Shown here one piece after another: positions 56,403 to 64,000 of a stretch of 64,000 nt of DNA. The notes beneath the pieces were generated by a model. The model searched no databases, had not been told where the DNA came from, and saw nothing but the letters and a program-made list of their open reading frames with translations. This DNA is from Actinoplanes philippinensis. Its GTDB lineage: Bacteria; Actinomycetota; Actinomycetes; Mycobacteriales; Micromonosporaceae. The position numbers were made by a program, and so were the translations under genes. The stretch is taken from the NCBI RefSeq assembly GCF_900113015.1, contig NZ_FONV01000014.1, positions 1 through 64,000 of the forward strand. Direction: 5' to 3'. Numbering within the stretch: the first letter of the stretch is position 1; each line of letters opens with the position of its first letter.

Positions 56403-56852
56403 ATGGACTCCATCGACCTCAGGCTGATCGACCTGCTACGGGAGAACGCGCGCTCGTCGTACGCCGAACTCGCCCGCAAGGTCGGGCTCTCCGCCCCCGC
56501 CGTGCACGAGCGTGTGGGTAAGCTCGAGACCGCCGGAACCATCCGCGGCTACCGGGCCGACGTCGATCACGAGGCGATCGGGCTGGGCGTCACCGCGCTC
56601 ATCGGCATCATCGAGGACTCCGGTGCCGACACCGACGACGTCCTCGCCGCGGTCCGAGCCATGCCCGAGGTGGAGAGCTGCTATTTCATGGCTGGCGTCG
56701 AGTCCTATCAGCTCACCGTGCGAGTCGGCACGATCGCCGAGCTGGAGCAGTTGATCGTGCGAATAAACCGGACACCCGGGGTCGCCTCGACCCGGACCGC
56801 GATCGCGCTCTCCACCAAGTGGGAGAACCGTCCGCAGCCCGGTCTGGGCTGA
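56403..56852 (+). CDS. Lrp/AsnC-family regulator
   Basis: The 149-aa protein has an N-terminal HTH (RLIDLLRENARSSYAELARKVGLSAPAVHERVGKLETAG) and a RAM/AsnC effector domain (GLGVTALIGIIEDSG...MPEVESCYFMAGVESYQLTVRVG). Eight bp separate it from the cysteine desulfhydrase gene, so it probably senses cysteine or a related amino acid and controls its degradation. Confidence 0.92.
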   Translation: MDSIDLRLIDLLRENARSSYAELARKVGLSAPAVHERVGKLETAGTIRGYRADVDHEAIGLGVTALIGIIEDSGADTDDVLAAVRAMPEVESCYFMAGVESYQLTVRVGTIAELEQLIVRINRTPGVASTRTAIALSTKWENRPQPGLG

Positions 56853-56860
56853 GGCCGGGG

Positions 56861-57958
56861 ATGGACCTCACCAAGCTCGACCGCTCGGACAACGTGGCCC
56901 GGGACTGGGCGCGCGACGCGATCGCCCTGGTCGAGGCGGATGCCAACCGCTCCGCCGACACCCACCTGCTGCCGTACCCTCTGCCGATCTCCTGGGGCAT
57001 CGACCTCTATCTCAAGGACGAGTCGTCGCACCCCACCGGCTCGCTCAAGCACCGCCTGGCCCGGTCGCTGTTCCTGTACGCGCTGTGCAACGGCTGGATC
57101 GGCCCGCAGACCACCGTCGTCGAGGCGTCCTCCGGGTCGACAGCGGTCAGTGAGGCGTATTTCGCCCGCATGCTCGGCCTGCCGTTCATCGCCGTGATGC
57201 CGGCCGCCACGTCGCCGGAGAAGATCTCGCTGATCGAGTTCCAGGGTGGTCGATGTCACCTGGTGACCGACGCCACCCAGGTGGTGCCGGAGGCCCGGCG
57301 ACTCGCCGCCGACCTGGGCGGGCACTTCATGGACCAGTTCACCTACGCCGAGCGGGCCACCGACTGGCGTGGCAACAACAACATCGCCGAGTCCATCCAC
57401 AGCCAGCTCGCCCTGGAACGGCACCCGGTCCCGGCATGGATCGTGGTCGGCGCCGGCACCGGCGGCACCAGCGCCACCATCGGCCGGTACGCGAGATACC
57501 GCCGCCTGGACACCAGAGTCTGCGTCGTCGACCCCGAGGGGTCCGCGTTCTGGCAGGCTTACATCGCCGGTGACTGGGCCACCGTGACCGGCCGGGGTTC
57601 ACGCATCGAAGGGATCGGCCGGCCCCGGGTCGAACCGTCGTTCCTGCCGTCGGTGGTGGACCGCATGATCCACGTGCCGGACGCCGCCTCGCTCGCCGCC
57701 ATGCGGGCCGGGTCGGCGACACTGGGCCGGCGCCTCGGCGGGTCGACCGGCACCAACCTGTGGGGCGCGTTCCGGCTGATCGCCGAGATGCGCGCGGCCG
57801 GGCGTACCGGATCGGTGGTGACGCTGATCTGTGACGGCGGCGAGCGCTACGCCGACACCTACTACTCCGACGACTGGGTGGCCGCCCAGGGGCTCGAATT
57901 GTCCCCTTACTCCGGGGTGATTGAGCGATTCATGGACGGCGGCGACTGGCCGGGCTGA
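56861..57958 (+). CDS. cds1: PLP-dependent L-cysteine desulfhydrase (Cds1-like)
   Basis: The 365-aa enzyme belongs to the cysteine synthase fold: PTGSLKHRLARSLF with the PLP lysine, VEASSGSTAVSEAYFARMLG and VVGAGTGGTSATIGRYARY for phosphate binding. The long form with SWGIDLYLKDESSHPTGS and the C-terminal DTYYSDDWVAAQGL fits the mycobacterial Cds1 type, which releases H2S and pyruvate from cysteine. ATG at 56861 follows GGGG. A cystathionine synthase-like role cannot be ruled out. Confidence 0.85.
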   Translation: MDLTKLDRSDNVARDWARDAIALVEADANRSADTHLLPYPLPISWGIDLYLKDESSHPTGSLKHRLARSLFLYALCNGWIGPQTTVVEASSGSTAVSEAYFARMLGLPFIAVMPAATSPEKISLIEFQGGRCHLVTDATQVVPEARRLAADLGGHFMDQFTYAERATDWRGNNNIAESIHSQLALERHPVPAWIVVGAGTGGTSATIGRYARYRRLDTRVCVVDPEGSAFWQAYIAGDWATVTGRGSRIEGIGRPRVEPSFLPSVVDRMIHVPDAASLAAMRAGSATLGRRLGGSTGTNLWGAFRLIAEMRAAGRTGSVVTLICDGGERYADTYYSDDWVAAQGLELSPYSGVIERFMDGGDWPG

Positions 57959-57991
57959 CATGCATCGACGCACCATGATTAGATCCGGCTC

Positions 57992-59275
57992 GTGGAGGAC
58001 GACCTCGATCATCGATCGAGCTGGGACTGGGTGGCGCGTGCCTTCGGGGCCTTCGGTGTGTTGCTGCTGGCCGTCTCCGCCGCCGCCGTGGTCTTCTGGC
58101 CCCAGCCCCGCCAGGCCAGACCGGCCACCGCGGCGCCGGCCGTCCTCGACCTGCCCGCCCTGCTCGAACGAGAGGTCCAGTCGGTCCTCCGGGGCCAGGT
58201 CGATGCCCTGCTCAACGGTGACGAGAAGGGCTGGCTGACCCCGGTCGACATCGTGGCGCAGAGCCGTTACCGGGCCATCTACCGCAATCTGCGCAAGCTG
58301 GAGATCAGGCGGGCCGACTACGGTGTGGAGATCCGCGAGCCGAGCACCGAGAGCACGGTCCACGCCCGCGTCATGATCAGTTACTGCCTCGGCGGCGCGA
58401 CCTGCCCGGCCTGGGTCGACCGGGTCGACGAGGGCGCCCCGAAACTCCTCTACGACCTGACCCTGACCCGGCGCCGGGACGACTACGTGGTCACGAAGAT
58501 CGCCGACGTCGAGGACGGGAACTATCTGCAGCCCACCCCGTGGGAAAATGTCGAGCTCCGGTTCGCCCGCGGCAAACGGGTCGTCGTCGCCGGCCCGCCC
58601 GGACAGGCGAAGAACCTGCGGAGGGTGCTGGCCGCCGCCGAGAAGGCCGCCACCGTCGTCGACCGCTTCAGCAGCGAGCCGCCGGGGCGCTACCGGATCT
58701 ACCTCGCCGACGACAAATCATGGAAACGGTGGTACGGCGGACAGCTCTCCACCTGGGTCGTCGGATACCACCTCGCCCTGAACCAGACCGGCAGCGACAT
58801 CGTCCTCAAGGCGAGCCAGGTGCTCGAATCCGACCGCCAGCTCGCCCTCACCGTCCAGCACGAGATGGCACACGCGGTCACCATGGTTCCGTCGTACAAC
58901 CGGGATCCGGACGACGACCTGTGGCTGATCGAAGGGGTCGCCGACTACATCGGGTTCTTCCCCGGCAAACCACAGAACACCGAGAGCCGGTACGCGTTGC
59001 GCAACTGGGTCGACGAGCGCGGCGCCCTCAGGTCGATCGTCCGGCCGGCTCTCACCGAGAAGTCCGACGACCTGACGGTCAGCACGCTCTACGCCACCGG
59101 GCACTACGCGGTCGGCTGCCTGGTCGACGGCTACGGCAGGGCGCGGATGCTTGACTTCGTCAAGCGGGTCGTCCGGGACGGTCAGGAGCTCGATCCCGCC
59201 GCCCGAACCTCCTTCGGGAAGCCCTTCAAAACCGTCGACAAGGCGTGCGTCAGCTGGATCACACAACGGATCTGA
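57992..59275 (+). CDS. Membrane-anchored HExxH metallopeptidase-like protein, copy 1
   Basis: The 427-aa protein has a single N-terminal helix (VARAFGAFGVLLLAVSAAAVVFWPQ) and an extracytoplasmic domain ending in a zinc-peptidase module: TVQHEMAHAVTM with HExxH, then DDDLWLIEGVADYIGFFPG supplying the likely third-ligand Glu. It ends in GKPFKTVDKACVSWI, nearly identical to the next gene. The family resembles MA-clan peptidases of unknown substrate. Confidence 0.82.
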   Translation: MEDDLDHRSSWDWVARAFGAFGVLLLAVSAAAVVFWPQPRQARPATAAPAVLDLPALLEREVQSVLRGQVDALLNGDEKGWLTPVDIVAQSRYRAIYRNLRKLEIRRADYGVEIREPSTESTVHARVMISYCLGGATCPAWVDRVDEGAPKLLYDLTLTRRRDDYVVTKIADVEDGNYLQPTPWENVELRFARGKRVVVAGPPGQAKNLRRVLAAAEKAATVVDRFSSEPPGRYRIYLADDKSWKRWYGGQLSTWVVGYHLALNQTGSDIVLKASQVLESDRQLALTVQHEMAHAVTMVPSYNRDPDDDLWLIEGVADYIGFFPGKPQNTESRYALRNWVDERGALRSIVRPALTEKSDDLTVSTLYATGHYAVGCLVDGYGRARMLDFVKRVVRDGQELDPAARTSFGKPFKTVDKACVSWITQRI

Positions 59276-59331
59276 CCGCCGGCCGGTATTGGGATAGAGC
59301 CGGGTCGAACCTCGTGGTTAGATCCTCGATC

Positions 59332-60984
59332 ATGGATGAGACGCCCGCGTCGATGCCGTCGTCCGGGCCGTCGCCCGAGCCGCCGTCATCACCCTCTTCA
59401 GCAGCCCCCGTGCCCAAGCCCGCGGCGACCCCTTCACCCACGTCTTCTCCTGTGGACGAGCCCTCTTCTGTTCCCGCTGACGAGCCCACGTCTTCTCCTG
59501 TGGACGAGTCTGCGGCTGCGCCGGTGGTCGAGTCTGCGGCTGCGCCGGTGGTCGAGTCTGCGCCCGCGGTCGAGTCTGCGGCTGCGCCCGTCGTTGAGCC
59601 CGCGCCTCTCGTCGCGGCTGTACCCCCGTCATTTCTCGCGGCCGCGCCGGACTCTTCGGCGCCACCCGCGCCCGATGCCTTCGCAACGCCGACTCCGGCG
59701 CCGCGGAAGACCTCGGCACTGCTTGCCGGCCTGACCGCCGTGGTGTTGGCCGCGGGTGTCGGCGCGGTCGTCTTCTGGCCGGATCGCCAGGAGCCGGCCA
59801 CCGCCACTCCGGCGCCGTCGGTCTCGATGTCGCCGTCGGCCTCGGCAACCCCGCTCACTCCGTTGCAGCAGGCCGAGGTGGCCCTCGCCGGCCAGGTCCA
59901 GGCGTTGCTGAAGGGCGACGAGGCGGGCTGGCTGGCGCCGGTCGACGCGAAACTGCGGTCGCGATACCGGACGATCTTCCAGAATCTGCGGGCGCTCGAA
60001 CTCACCTCCGCCGACCTGACGATCGAAGGTCAGCCGAAGATGACCGGCGCCGTGATGAAGATCCGCGTCGACCTCAACTACTGCTTCAGCGGCGTGGAGT
60101 GTCCCGCTCACCGCTCCGACCCGGGGGCAGGCGCCCCTATGATGATCAACACACTCACCCTGACACCCCGTGACGGTTCCTACGTGATCACCGGGATGGC
60201 CGCCTCCGGGGTAAAGAACTATCTCCAGCCGACCCCGTGGGAGTCGTCGGTGCTGACCGTGGCGCGCGGGCAGCGAGTGATCGTGGCCGGTCCGAAATCG
60301 CAGGCCAAGAACATCAGCAGGGTCCTGCCGCTGGCCGAGAAGGCCGCCGCCGTCGCCGACCGGTACGGCACCCGGCTGCGCAACGAGCAGAAGAAGTACC
60401 GGGTCTACCTCGCCGACGACAAGAGCTGGCGGACCTGGTACGACGGATCCGCCCCGCCGTGGTCCGTCGCTTACCACCTGCCGCTCAACGGCGTCGGCAG
60501 TGACATCGTGGTGAAGTCCGGTGAGGTGATGTCCGTCGGCGACGCACAGGTCACCGAGATCATCCAGCACGAGATGGGCCACGCCGTCACCCTGAACGAC
60601 ACCCGGAACTGGGACGACGAGGACGACCTGTGGCTGATCGAGGGCGTCGCCGAATACATCGGTTACCAGCCCCGCAAGCCGCAGAACAGCTACAGCCGTG
60701 ACGCGCTGCGCTACGTCCAGTCCCGCAAGGGGCCCATCAAGACGATCGCTCTGCCGCCGCTCAGCGCCAAATCCGACGACCTGACCGTCACCCGGCTCTA
60801 CGCCACCGGCCATTTCGCGGTGGGCTGCCTGGCGGAGAAGTTCGGCGAGGAGAAGATGTTCAACTTCGTCGCACTGGTGCTGCGCGAAGGAGTGGAACCC
60901 CGATTCGCCTCCGAGGCCGCCCTCGGCAAACCTTTCAAGACGGTCGACAAGGCCTGCGTCAGCTGGATCAAGCAGAAGCTGTGA
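59332..60984 (+). CDS. Membrane-anchored HExxH metallopeptidase-like protein, copy 2, with long Pro/Ala/Glu-rich N-terminus
   Basis: A 550-aa paralogue of the preceding gene. Residues 1-145 are low-complexity (PVDESAAAPVVESAAAPVVE and more) on the probable cytoplasmic side, followed by one helix (ALLAGLTAVVLAAGVGAVVFWP). The extracytoplasmic part has IIQHEMGHAVTL, DEDDLWLIEGVAEYIGYQP and GKPFKTVDKACVSWI. ATG at 59332. It overlaps the convergent gene by 17 bp. The N-terminal repeats are DNA-level repeats of a GTCGAGTCTGCGGCTGCGCC-type unit. Confidence 0.82.
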   Translation: MDETPASMPSSGPSPEPPSSPSSAAPVPKPAATPSPTSSPVDEPSSVPADEPTSSPVDESAAAPVVESAAAPVVESAPAVESAAAPVVEPAPLVAAVPPSFLAAAPDSSAPPAPDAFATPTPAPRKTSALLAGLTAVVLAAGVGAVVFWPDRQEPATATPAPSVSMSPSASATPLTPLQQAEVALAGQVQALLKGDEAGWLAPVDAKLRSRYRTIFQNLRALELTSADLTIEGQPKMTGAVMKIRVDLNYCFSGVECPAHRSDPGAGAPMMINTLTLTPRDGSYVITGMAASGVKNYLQPTPWESSVLTVARGQRVIVAGPKSQAKNISRVLPLAEKAAAVADRYGTRLRNEQKKYRVYLADDKSWRTWYDGSAPPWSVAYHLPLNGVGSDIVVKSGEVMSVGDAQVTEIIQHEMGHAVTLNDTRNWDDEDDLWLIEGVAEYIGYQPRKPQNSYSRDALRYVQSRKGPIKTIALPPLSAKSDDLTVTRLYATGHFAVGCLAEKFGEEKMFNFVALVLREGVEPRFASEAALGKPFKTVDKACVSWIKQKL

Positions 60985-61597
60985 CCCGGCGGGCCAGGCC
61001 CGGCCGGTCCGTCACGAGGCCGTCACCGTCGAAGATCAGGTCGACGCTGGCGGTCTCGTCGGCGAATCGCACCCGCCCGTCGCCCAGCGGCGTGTAGATC
61101 TGGTCCGCCTGCACCACCTCCAGGCTCGGCAGCAGAACCCACGCCACGCTCAGCCGGTGCGACACACCCGCCTCCGACCCGAGCAGGCCCAGCCGGCGGA
61201 CCGGCAGAGTGGCGGACAACGCCGACCCGCCGAGGCCGACATCGAACGCGCCATACAGCAGATCGGGATCGGCGCATCCGGGTAGCCCGGCCCGCGCGTG
61301 ACCGCTTCTGGTCAGTTCGGCATCGAGATCGCCCTGTTCAGAACCGGTCACCCGCCAGCGGCCCGCCGCCAGCTCCAGCCGCACGCCGCGCGCCCAGCCG
61401 GCACCCTCCGTACGCGCGTCCAACCGAACGGTCGCCCCATCCGGCCCGGTGCGCACCTCGTAGTGGCAGGCGAACGGAACCGGCACGGCGGCCAGCAGAG
61501 TGCCCCGCGCATAGAGGCCGTCGCGCGTCTCCAGCAGGGCATGCTCGGCACCGGGAACGTCGCTGCGCTCCCAGAACACCACGTTCGGCAACGGCAT
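60968..61597 (-). CDS. Putative glycolipid-binding-domain protein
   Basis: The 209-aa protein looks like the small glycolipid-binding (DUF1089) family: MPLPNVVFWERSDVPGAEHALLETRDGLYARGTLLAA at the start and LSVAWVLLPSLEVVQADQIYTPLGDGRVRF near the end. It is soluble and beta-rich. The family has no enzymatic role established that I know of. Confidence 0.8.
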   Translation of the reverse strand: MPLPNVVFWERSDVPGAEHALLETRDGLYARGTLLAAVPVPFACHYEVRTGPDGATVRLDARTEGAGWARGVRLELAAGRWRVTGSEQGDLDAELTRSGHARAGLPGCADPDLLYGAFDVGLGGSALSATLPVRRLGLLGSEAGVSHRLSVAWVLLPSLEVVQADQIYTPLGDGRVRFADETASVDLIFDGDGLVTDRPGLARRVTASA

Positions 61598-61627
61598 GCC
61601 GGTAACCTACCTGATTTCCACCATTTT

Positions 61628-61898
61628 GTACGGCCTACACCAGTCCCGAAGCCACCGCGCGACGCAGGCGACACTCCCGCCCACCACTGCGCCTCACGGG
61701 CGAAAGCCGCTGGTCACCACGCTACGCGCCCCGCCGTGACGTCGACTCGAACCCCCGGTGGGCTCACCCCGGTGTCTCAGCGCTGCTGAGACACCGGCGA
61801 CGACCATACGGTGATCCGGGACTCGCCCGTGAGACGCGCTGTGACCGCGGGCATCGCCTGCGTCGCGGGGTAGCCGGGCGACCTTTTGTACGGCGTAC
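61628..61898. repeat. Large imperfect inverted repeat (about 90-bp arms), possible MITE-like element
   Basis: The arms 61628 to about 61718 and about 61810 to 61898 align head-to-head at roughly 70% identity by eye with two small indels. Anchors are GTACGGCCTAC with the complement of GTACGGCGTAC at the ends, CGCGACGCAGGCGA (61658-61671) with 61854-61867, and TCACGGGCGA (61694-61703) with 61823-61832, all symmetric about position 61763. The 90-bp middle carries a separate perfect hairpin. No transposase is inside. Confidence 0.7.
61769..61797. repeat. Perfect 13-bp hairpin inside the large inverted repeat
   Basis: CCGGTGTCTCAGC (61769-61781) pairs perfectly with GCTGAGACACCGG (61785-61797) around a 3-nt loop. 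It could be a regulatory or structural part of the element, or a terminator-like stem. It has no T-run on either side. Confidence 0.75.
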
Positions 61899-61906
61899 CT
61901 CATAAA

Positions 61907-61947
61907 AGGCCGAAGCCCCGACCGCCTGGAGGCGACCGGGGCTTCGG
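61907..61947 (-). terminator. Terminator of the DEAD-box helicase gene
   Basis: CCGAAGCCCCG (61910-61920) and CGGGGCTTCGG (61937-61947) form an 11-bp stem; inside, CGCCT/AGGCG adds pairing. On the minus strand it is followed by CCTTTTATG, so it is oriented to stop the gene ending at 61957. Confidence 0.88.
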
Positions 61948-61956
61948 TGGGGTTCA

Positions 61957-63813
61957 TCAGTAGCTGCGAGCCGGGCGGGAGGTGCCGTAGCGGCCACCCG
62001 GACCCTCGCGACGGTCGCCGCGGCCGTCGGTGCGGTGACCCTCGCGACGCGGACCCGCCGGACGGTCACCGAAGCGGTCGCCCGCCGGACGGTCACCGAA
62101 CGAACGCTGCGGACGGTCACCGGACGGCCGGTCGCCGAACGAGCGCTGCGGACGGTCACCGTAGGAACGCTGCGGACGGTCACCGGAGGGACGGTCGCCG
62201 AACGAGCGATCCCCGTACGGCCGGTCGGAACGCTGACGGTCGCCGAAGCCACGGTCACCACGGTCGCCGGACGGGCGGTCGCCGTAGCCGCGGTCACGGT
62301 CACCGAACGGGCGGTCCGAGCGGGGACGGTCACCGAACGAGCGGTCACCCGCCGGACGGTCGCCGTAGGAACGCTGCGGACGGTCCCCGAAAGGCCGCTC
62401 GTTGCGCTCACCGAACGACCGCTGCGGGCGGTCACCGTAGGAGCGCTGCGGACGGTCACCACGAGGGCGGTCACCGAAACGGCCACGGCCGCCACCGGAC
62501 CGCTCACGACGCGGCTCCGGCTCGTCGACGACCGGAACACCGCTGGGCTCACGGGCGCCGGTGATCTCCGACAGCTTGTCGTCACCCAGGCGGACGCGGG
62601 TCTCGGCGGGAGCGACCCCGGCCTTCGACATCATCGCCTGCGTGGTCCGGCGCTGCTTGGGCAGCACCAGCGTGACGACCGCGCCGGACTCGCCGGCCCG
62701 GGCGGTGCGACCGGCCCGGTGCAGGTAGTCCTTCGGGTCCTTCGGCGGGTCCACGTGCACGACCAGCGAAATGCCGTCGACGTGGATGCCACGGGCCGCC
62801 ACGTCGGTCGCGACCAGGACGTTCGTCCGGCCTTCCTTGAACTCGGCGAGCGTACGGGTACGGACTCGCTGCGTCTTGCCGCCGTGCAGGGCGCCGGCCC
62901 GGACACCGACCGCCGCGAGCTGCTCGACCAGCCGGTCCACGCCCATCTGGGTGCGGGCGAAGACGATGGTCTTGCCGTCCCGGTTCGCGATCCACGAGGT
63001 GATCGGGAACTTGTCGGCCGGCGGGATCAGCAGCAGGTGGTGATCCATGGTGGACACGCTCGCCTCCGCCGGGGCGGTCGAGTGCGTCACCGGGTCGTGC
63101 ATGAACCGCTGCACCAGCGCGTCGACGTCACCGTCCAGAGTGGCCGAGAACAGCAGGCGCTGCGCCTTCTCCGGGGTCTTGGCCAGCAGATCGGTGACCT
63201 CGGGCAGGAAGCCCATGTCCGCCATCTGGTCGGCCTCGTCCAGCACGGTGATCTCGACGTCGTCGAGCTTGCAGGCGCCCCGCTCGATCAGGTCGGCGAG
63301 CCGGCCCGGAGTGGCGACGATCACCTCGACGCCGCGGCGCAGGGCGTCCATCTGACGGTCGTACGGAACCCCGCCGACCGCGGTCTTCAGGAACACGCCG
63401 ACCGACCGGCCCACCGGCATCAGCGAGTCGGCGACCTGCATCGCCAGCTCACGGGTCGGCACCAGGATCAGAGCCTTCGGGTGATGCGGGCGAGCCCGGC
63501 CACCCTGCGCGGTGCGAGCCAGCACCGGCAGACCGAACGCCAGAGTCTTGCCGGAGCCGGTCTGGCCACGGCCCAGGACATCCCGGCCGGCCAGCGCGTC
63601 CGGCACGGTCGCGGCCTGGATCTCGAACGGGGTGGTGATGCCCTCACGGTTGAGGACACGCACGATCTCGGACGGCAGGCCGAGGTCGGCAAAGGTCTTG
63701 ACCGGCGCGGCGGCGGGCTCAGCCGCGGTGCCGGTGGTCTCGGGGGTCTCGTTTTCCGAGGTGGTGCTGTCGAAGACGGACGGGAACGTGCTGGCATCAG
63801 CGAAAGTGGTCAA
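61957..63813 (-). CDS. DEAD-box RNA helicase with long Arg/Gly/Asp-rich repetitive tail
   Basis: The 618-aa helicase is complete: Q motif region (IQAATVPD), motif I GRGQTGSGKT, Ia PTRELA, Ib TPGRL, II DEAD, III SAT, IV-V (IVFARTQMG, ATDVAARGIHVDG) and VI HRAGRTARAG. It belongs to the CsdA/RhlE group. About 190 C-terminal residues consist of FGDRPQRSYGDRPSGDRP-type repeats, a disordered RNA-binding tail. TTG at 63813 has AGAGAGG 5 nt upstream; ATG at 63837 is an alternative. It likely acts in ribosome assembly or cold and stress RNA turnover. Confidence 0.92.
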   Translation of the reverse strand: MTTFADASTFPSVFDSTTSENETPETTGTAAEPAAAPVKTFADLGLPSEIVRVLNREGITTPFEIQAATVPDALAGRDVLGRGQTGSGKTLAFGLPVLARTAQGGRARPHHPKALILVPTRELAMQVADSLMPVGRSVGVFLKTAVGGVPYDRQMDALRRGVEVIVATPGRLADLIERGACKLDDVEITVLDEADQMADMGFLPEVTDLLAKTPEKAQRLLFSATLDGDVDALVQRFMHDPVTHSTAPAEASVSTMDHHLLLIPPADKFPITSWIANRDGKTIVFARTQMGVDRLVEQLAAVGVRAGALHGGKTQRVRTRTLAEFKEGRTNVLVATDVAARGIHVDGISLVVHVDPPKDPKDYLHRAGRTARAGESGAVVTLVLPKQRRTTQAMMSKAGVAPAETRVRLGDDKLSEITGAREPSGVPVVDEPEPRRERSGGGRGRFGDRPRGDRPQRSYGDRPQRSFGERNERPFGDRPQRSYGDRPAGDRSFGDRPRSDRPFGDRDRGYGDRPSGDRGDRGFGDRQRSDRPYGDRSFGDRPSGDRPQRSYGDRPQRSFGDRPSGDRPQRSFGDRPAGDRFGDRPAGPRREGHRTDGRGDRREGPGGRYGTSRPARSY

Positions 63814-64000
63814 GAGAACCTCTCTACGGGGGCGCATGCTCGCGAATGGCCCGCCGCGGTCATCGGAGACCGCTCGCTGAAATGCCCGCAAGAACGCCCG
63901 TGGCGTGCACCGGGTGGGCACGCCGCGTCAATAACTACCATCAGTGTACGGGTGAACGTCTGAACCGCCGACCGCATTCCGGCCGGGTAGTGGGCATGCT
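63814..64000. other. Upstream region of the helicase gene
   Basis: These 187 bp contain the helicase leader and probably its promoter on the minus strand. Further upstream ATG codons in the same frame (for example at 63921) lack ribosome sites. Nothing else can be supported before the window ends. Confidence 0.4.

Noticed and set aside
61700..61765. Possible tRNA on the minus strand (GGGGGTTCGAGTCGACG)
   Set aside because: A T-loop-like TTCGAGT is present but the T stem does not pair and no acceptor or anticodon arm can be drawn.
61298..61789. 163-codon plus-strand frame across the glycolipid-binding gene start and the inverted repeat
   Set aside because: Antisense to a better supported gene and runs through the inverted repeat; no family features or ribosome site.

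Overview
The window is a 64-kb piece of a high-GC actinobacterial chromosome. GC is very high throughout, many genes start with GTG or TTG, and start/stop codons overlap by 4 nt inside operons. A BldC regulator, late futalosine-pathway menaquinone genes, a ResB/CcsB cytochrome c system, SigE-type ECF sigma factors, an Rsb stressosome operon and an fxs RiPP operon together point to a filamentous actinomycete, most likely Micromonosporaceae (Actinoplanes-like). The family or genus is inference; no 16S sequence is present.

Layout. 1-260: 3' end of a 5S rRNA and two terminators. 269-1534(-): secreted beta-propeller phytase. 2069-11285(+): a complete FxSxx-COOH cyclophane RiPP operon (57-aa precursor ending FQSAH, radical SAM/SPASM maturase with a HExxH extension, AAC(3)-type acetyltransferase, TIR-like FxsC, ParA/NB-ARC/TPR protein FxsT, a small membrane protein). 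11296-16905: housekeeping and hypothetical genes, tRNA-Lys(UUU), an L,D-transpeptidase and MscL. 16985-23049: STAS protein and a six-gene stressosome operon (rsbR, rsbS, rsbT, a kinase/phosphatase fusion, a histidine kinase with an RsbT-like N-terminus, a response regulator-PP2C). 23113-27345: PadR and a MacB-type ABC exporter with two paralogous permeases. 27603-30885: oligopeptidase B and an FAD-binding oxidoreductase. 30995-33789: two dihydrofolate-reductase-like paralogues separated by about 1.4 kb of non-coding DNA, with three unrelated tandem-repeat arrays in and beside the region. 33908-41047: PP2C phosphatase/anti-sigma-type ATPase fusion diverging from a giant soluble multi-HAMP hybrid kinase followed by a response regulator. 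41159-43993: secreted pectate lyase, then an ECF sigma and its membrane partner. 44043-50369: STAS protein, hemL and a cytochrome c maturation operon. 51271-55919: mqnL, mqnP and the ubiX/mqnM-type gene, interrupted by a second ECF sigma/membrane protein pair. 55916-63813: bldC, an Lrp regulator with an L-cysteine desulfhydrase, twin membrane HExxH proteins, a glycolipid-binding-like protein, a large imperfect inverted repeat and a DEAD-box helicase with a repetitive Arg/Gly/Asp-rich tail.

How the genes work together. The window is rich in partner-switching control (three STAS proteins, RsbT-type kinases, three PP2C phosphatases, two large sensor kinases). It also carries a respiratory block linking heme precursor synthesis (hemL), cytochrome c assembly (tlpA-ccdA-resB-ccsB) and menaquinone (mqnL/P/M). 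The most unusual unit is the fxs operon, which couples a very short cyclophane peptide to proteins built like NLR/TIR-type signalling ATPases. Its biological role is not known to me and cannot be read from the sequence.
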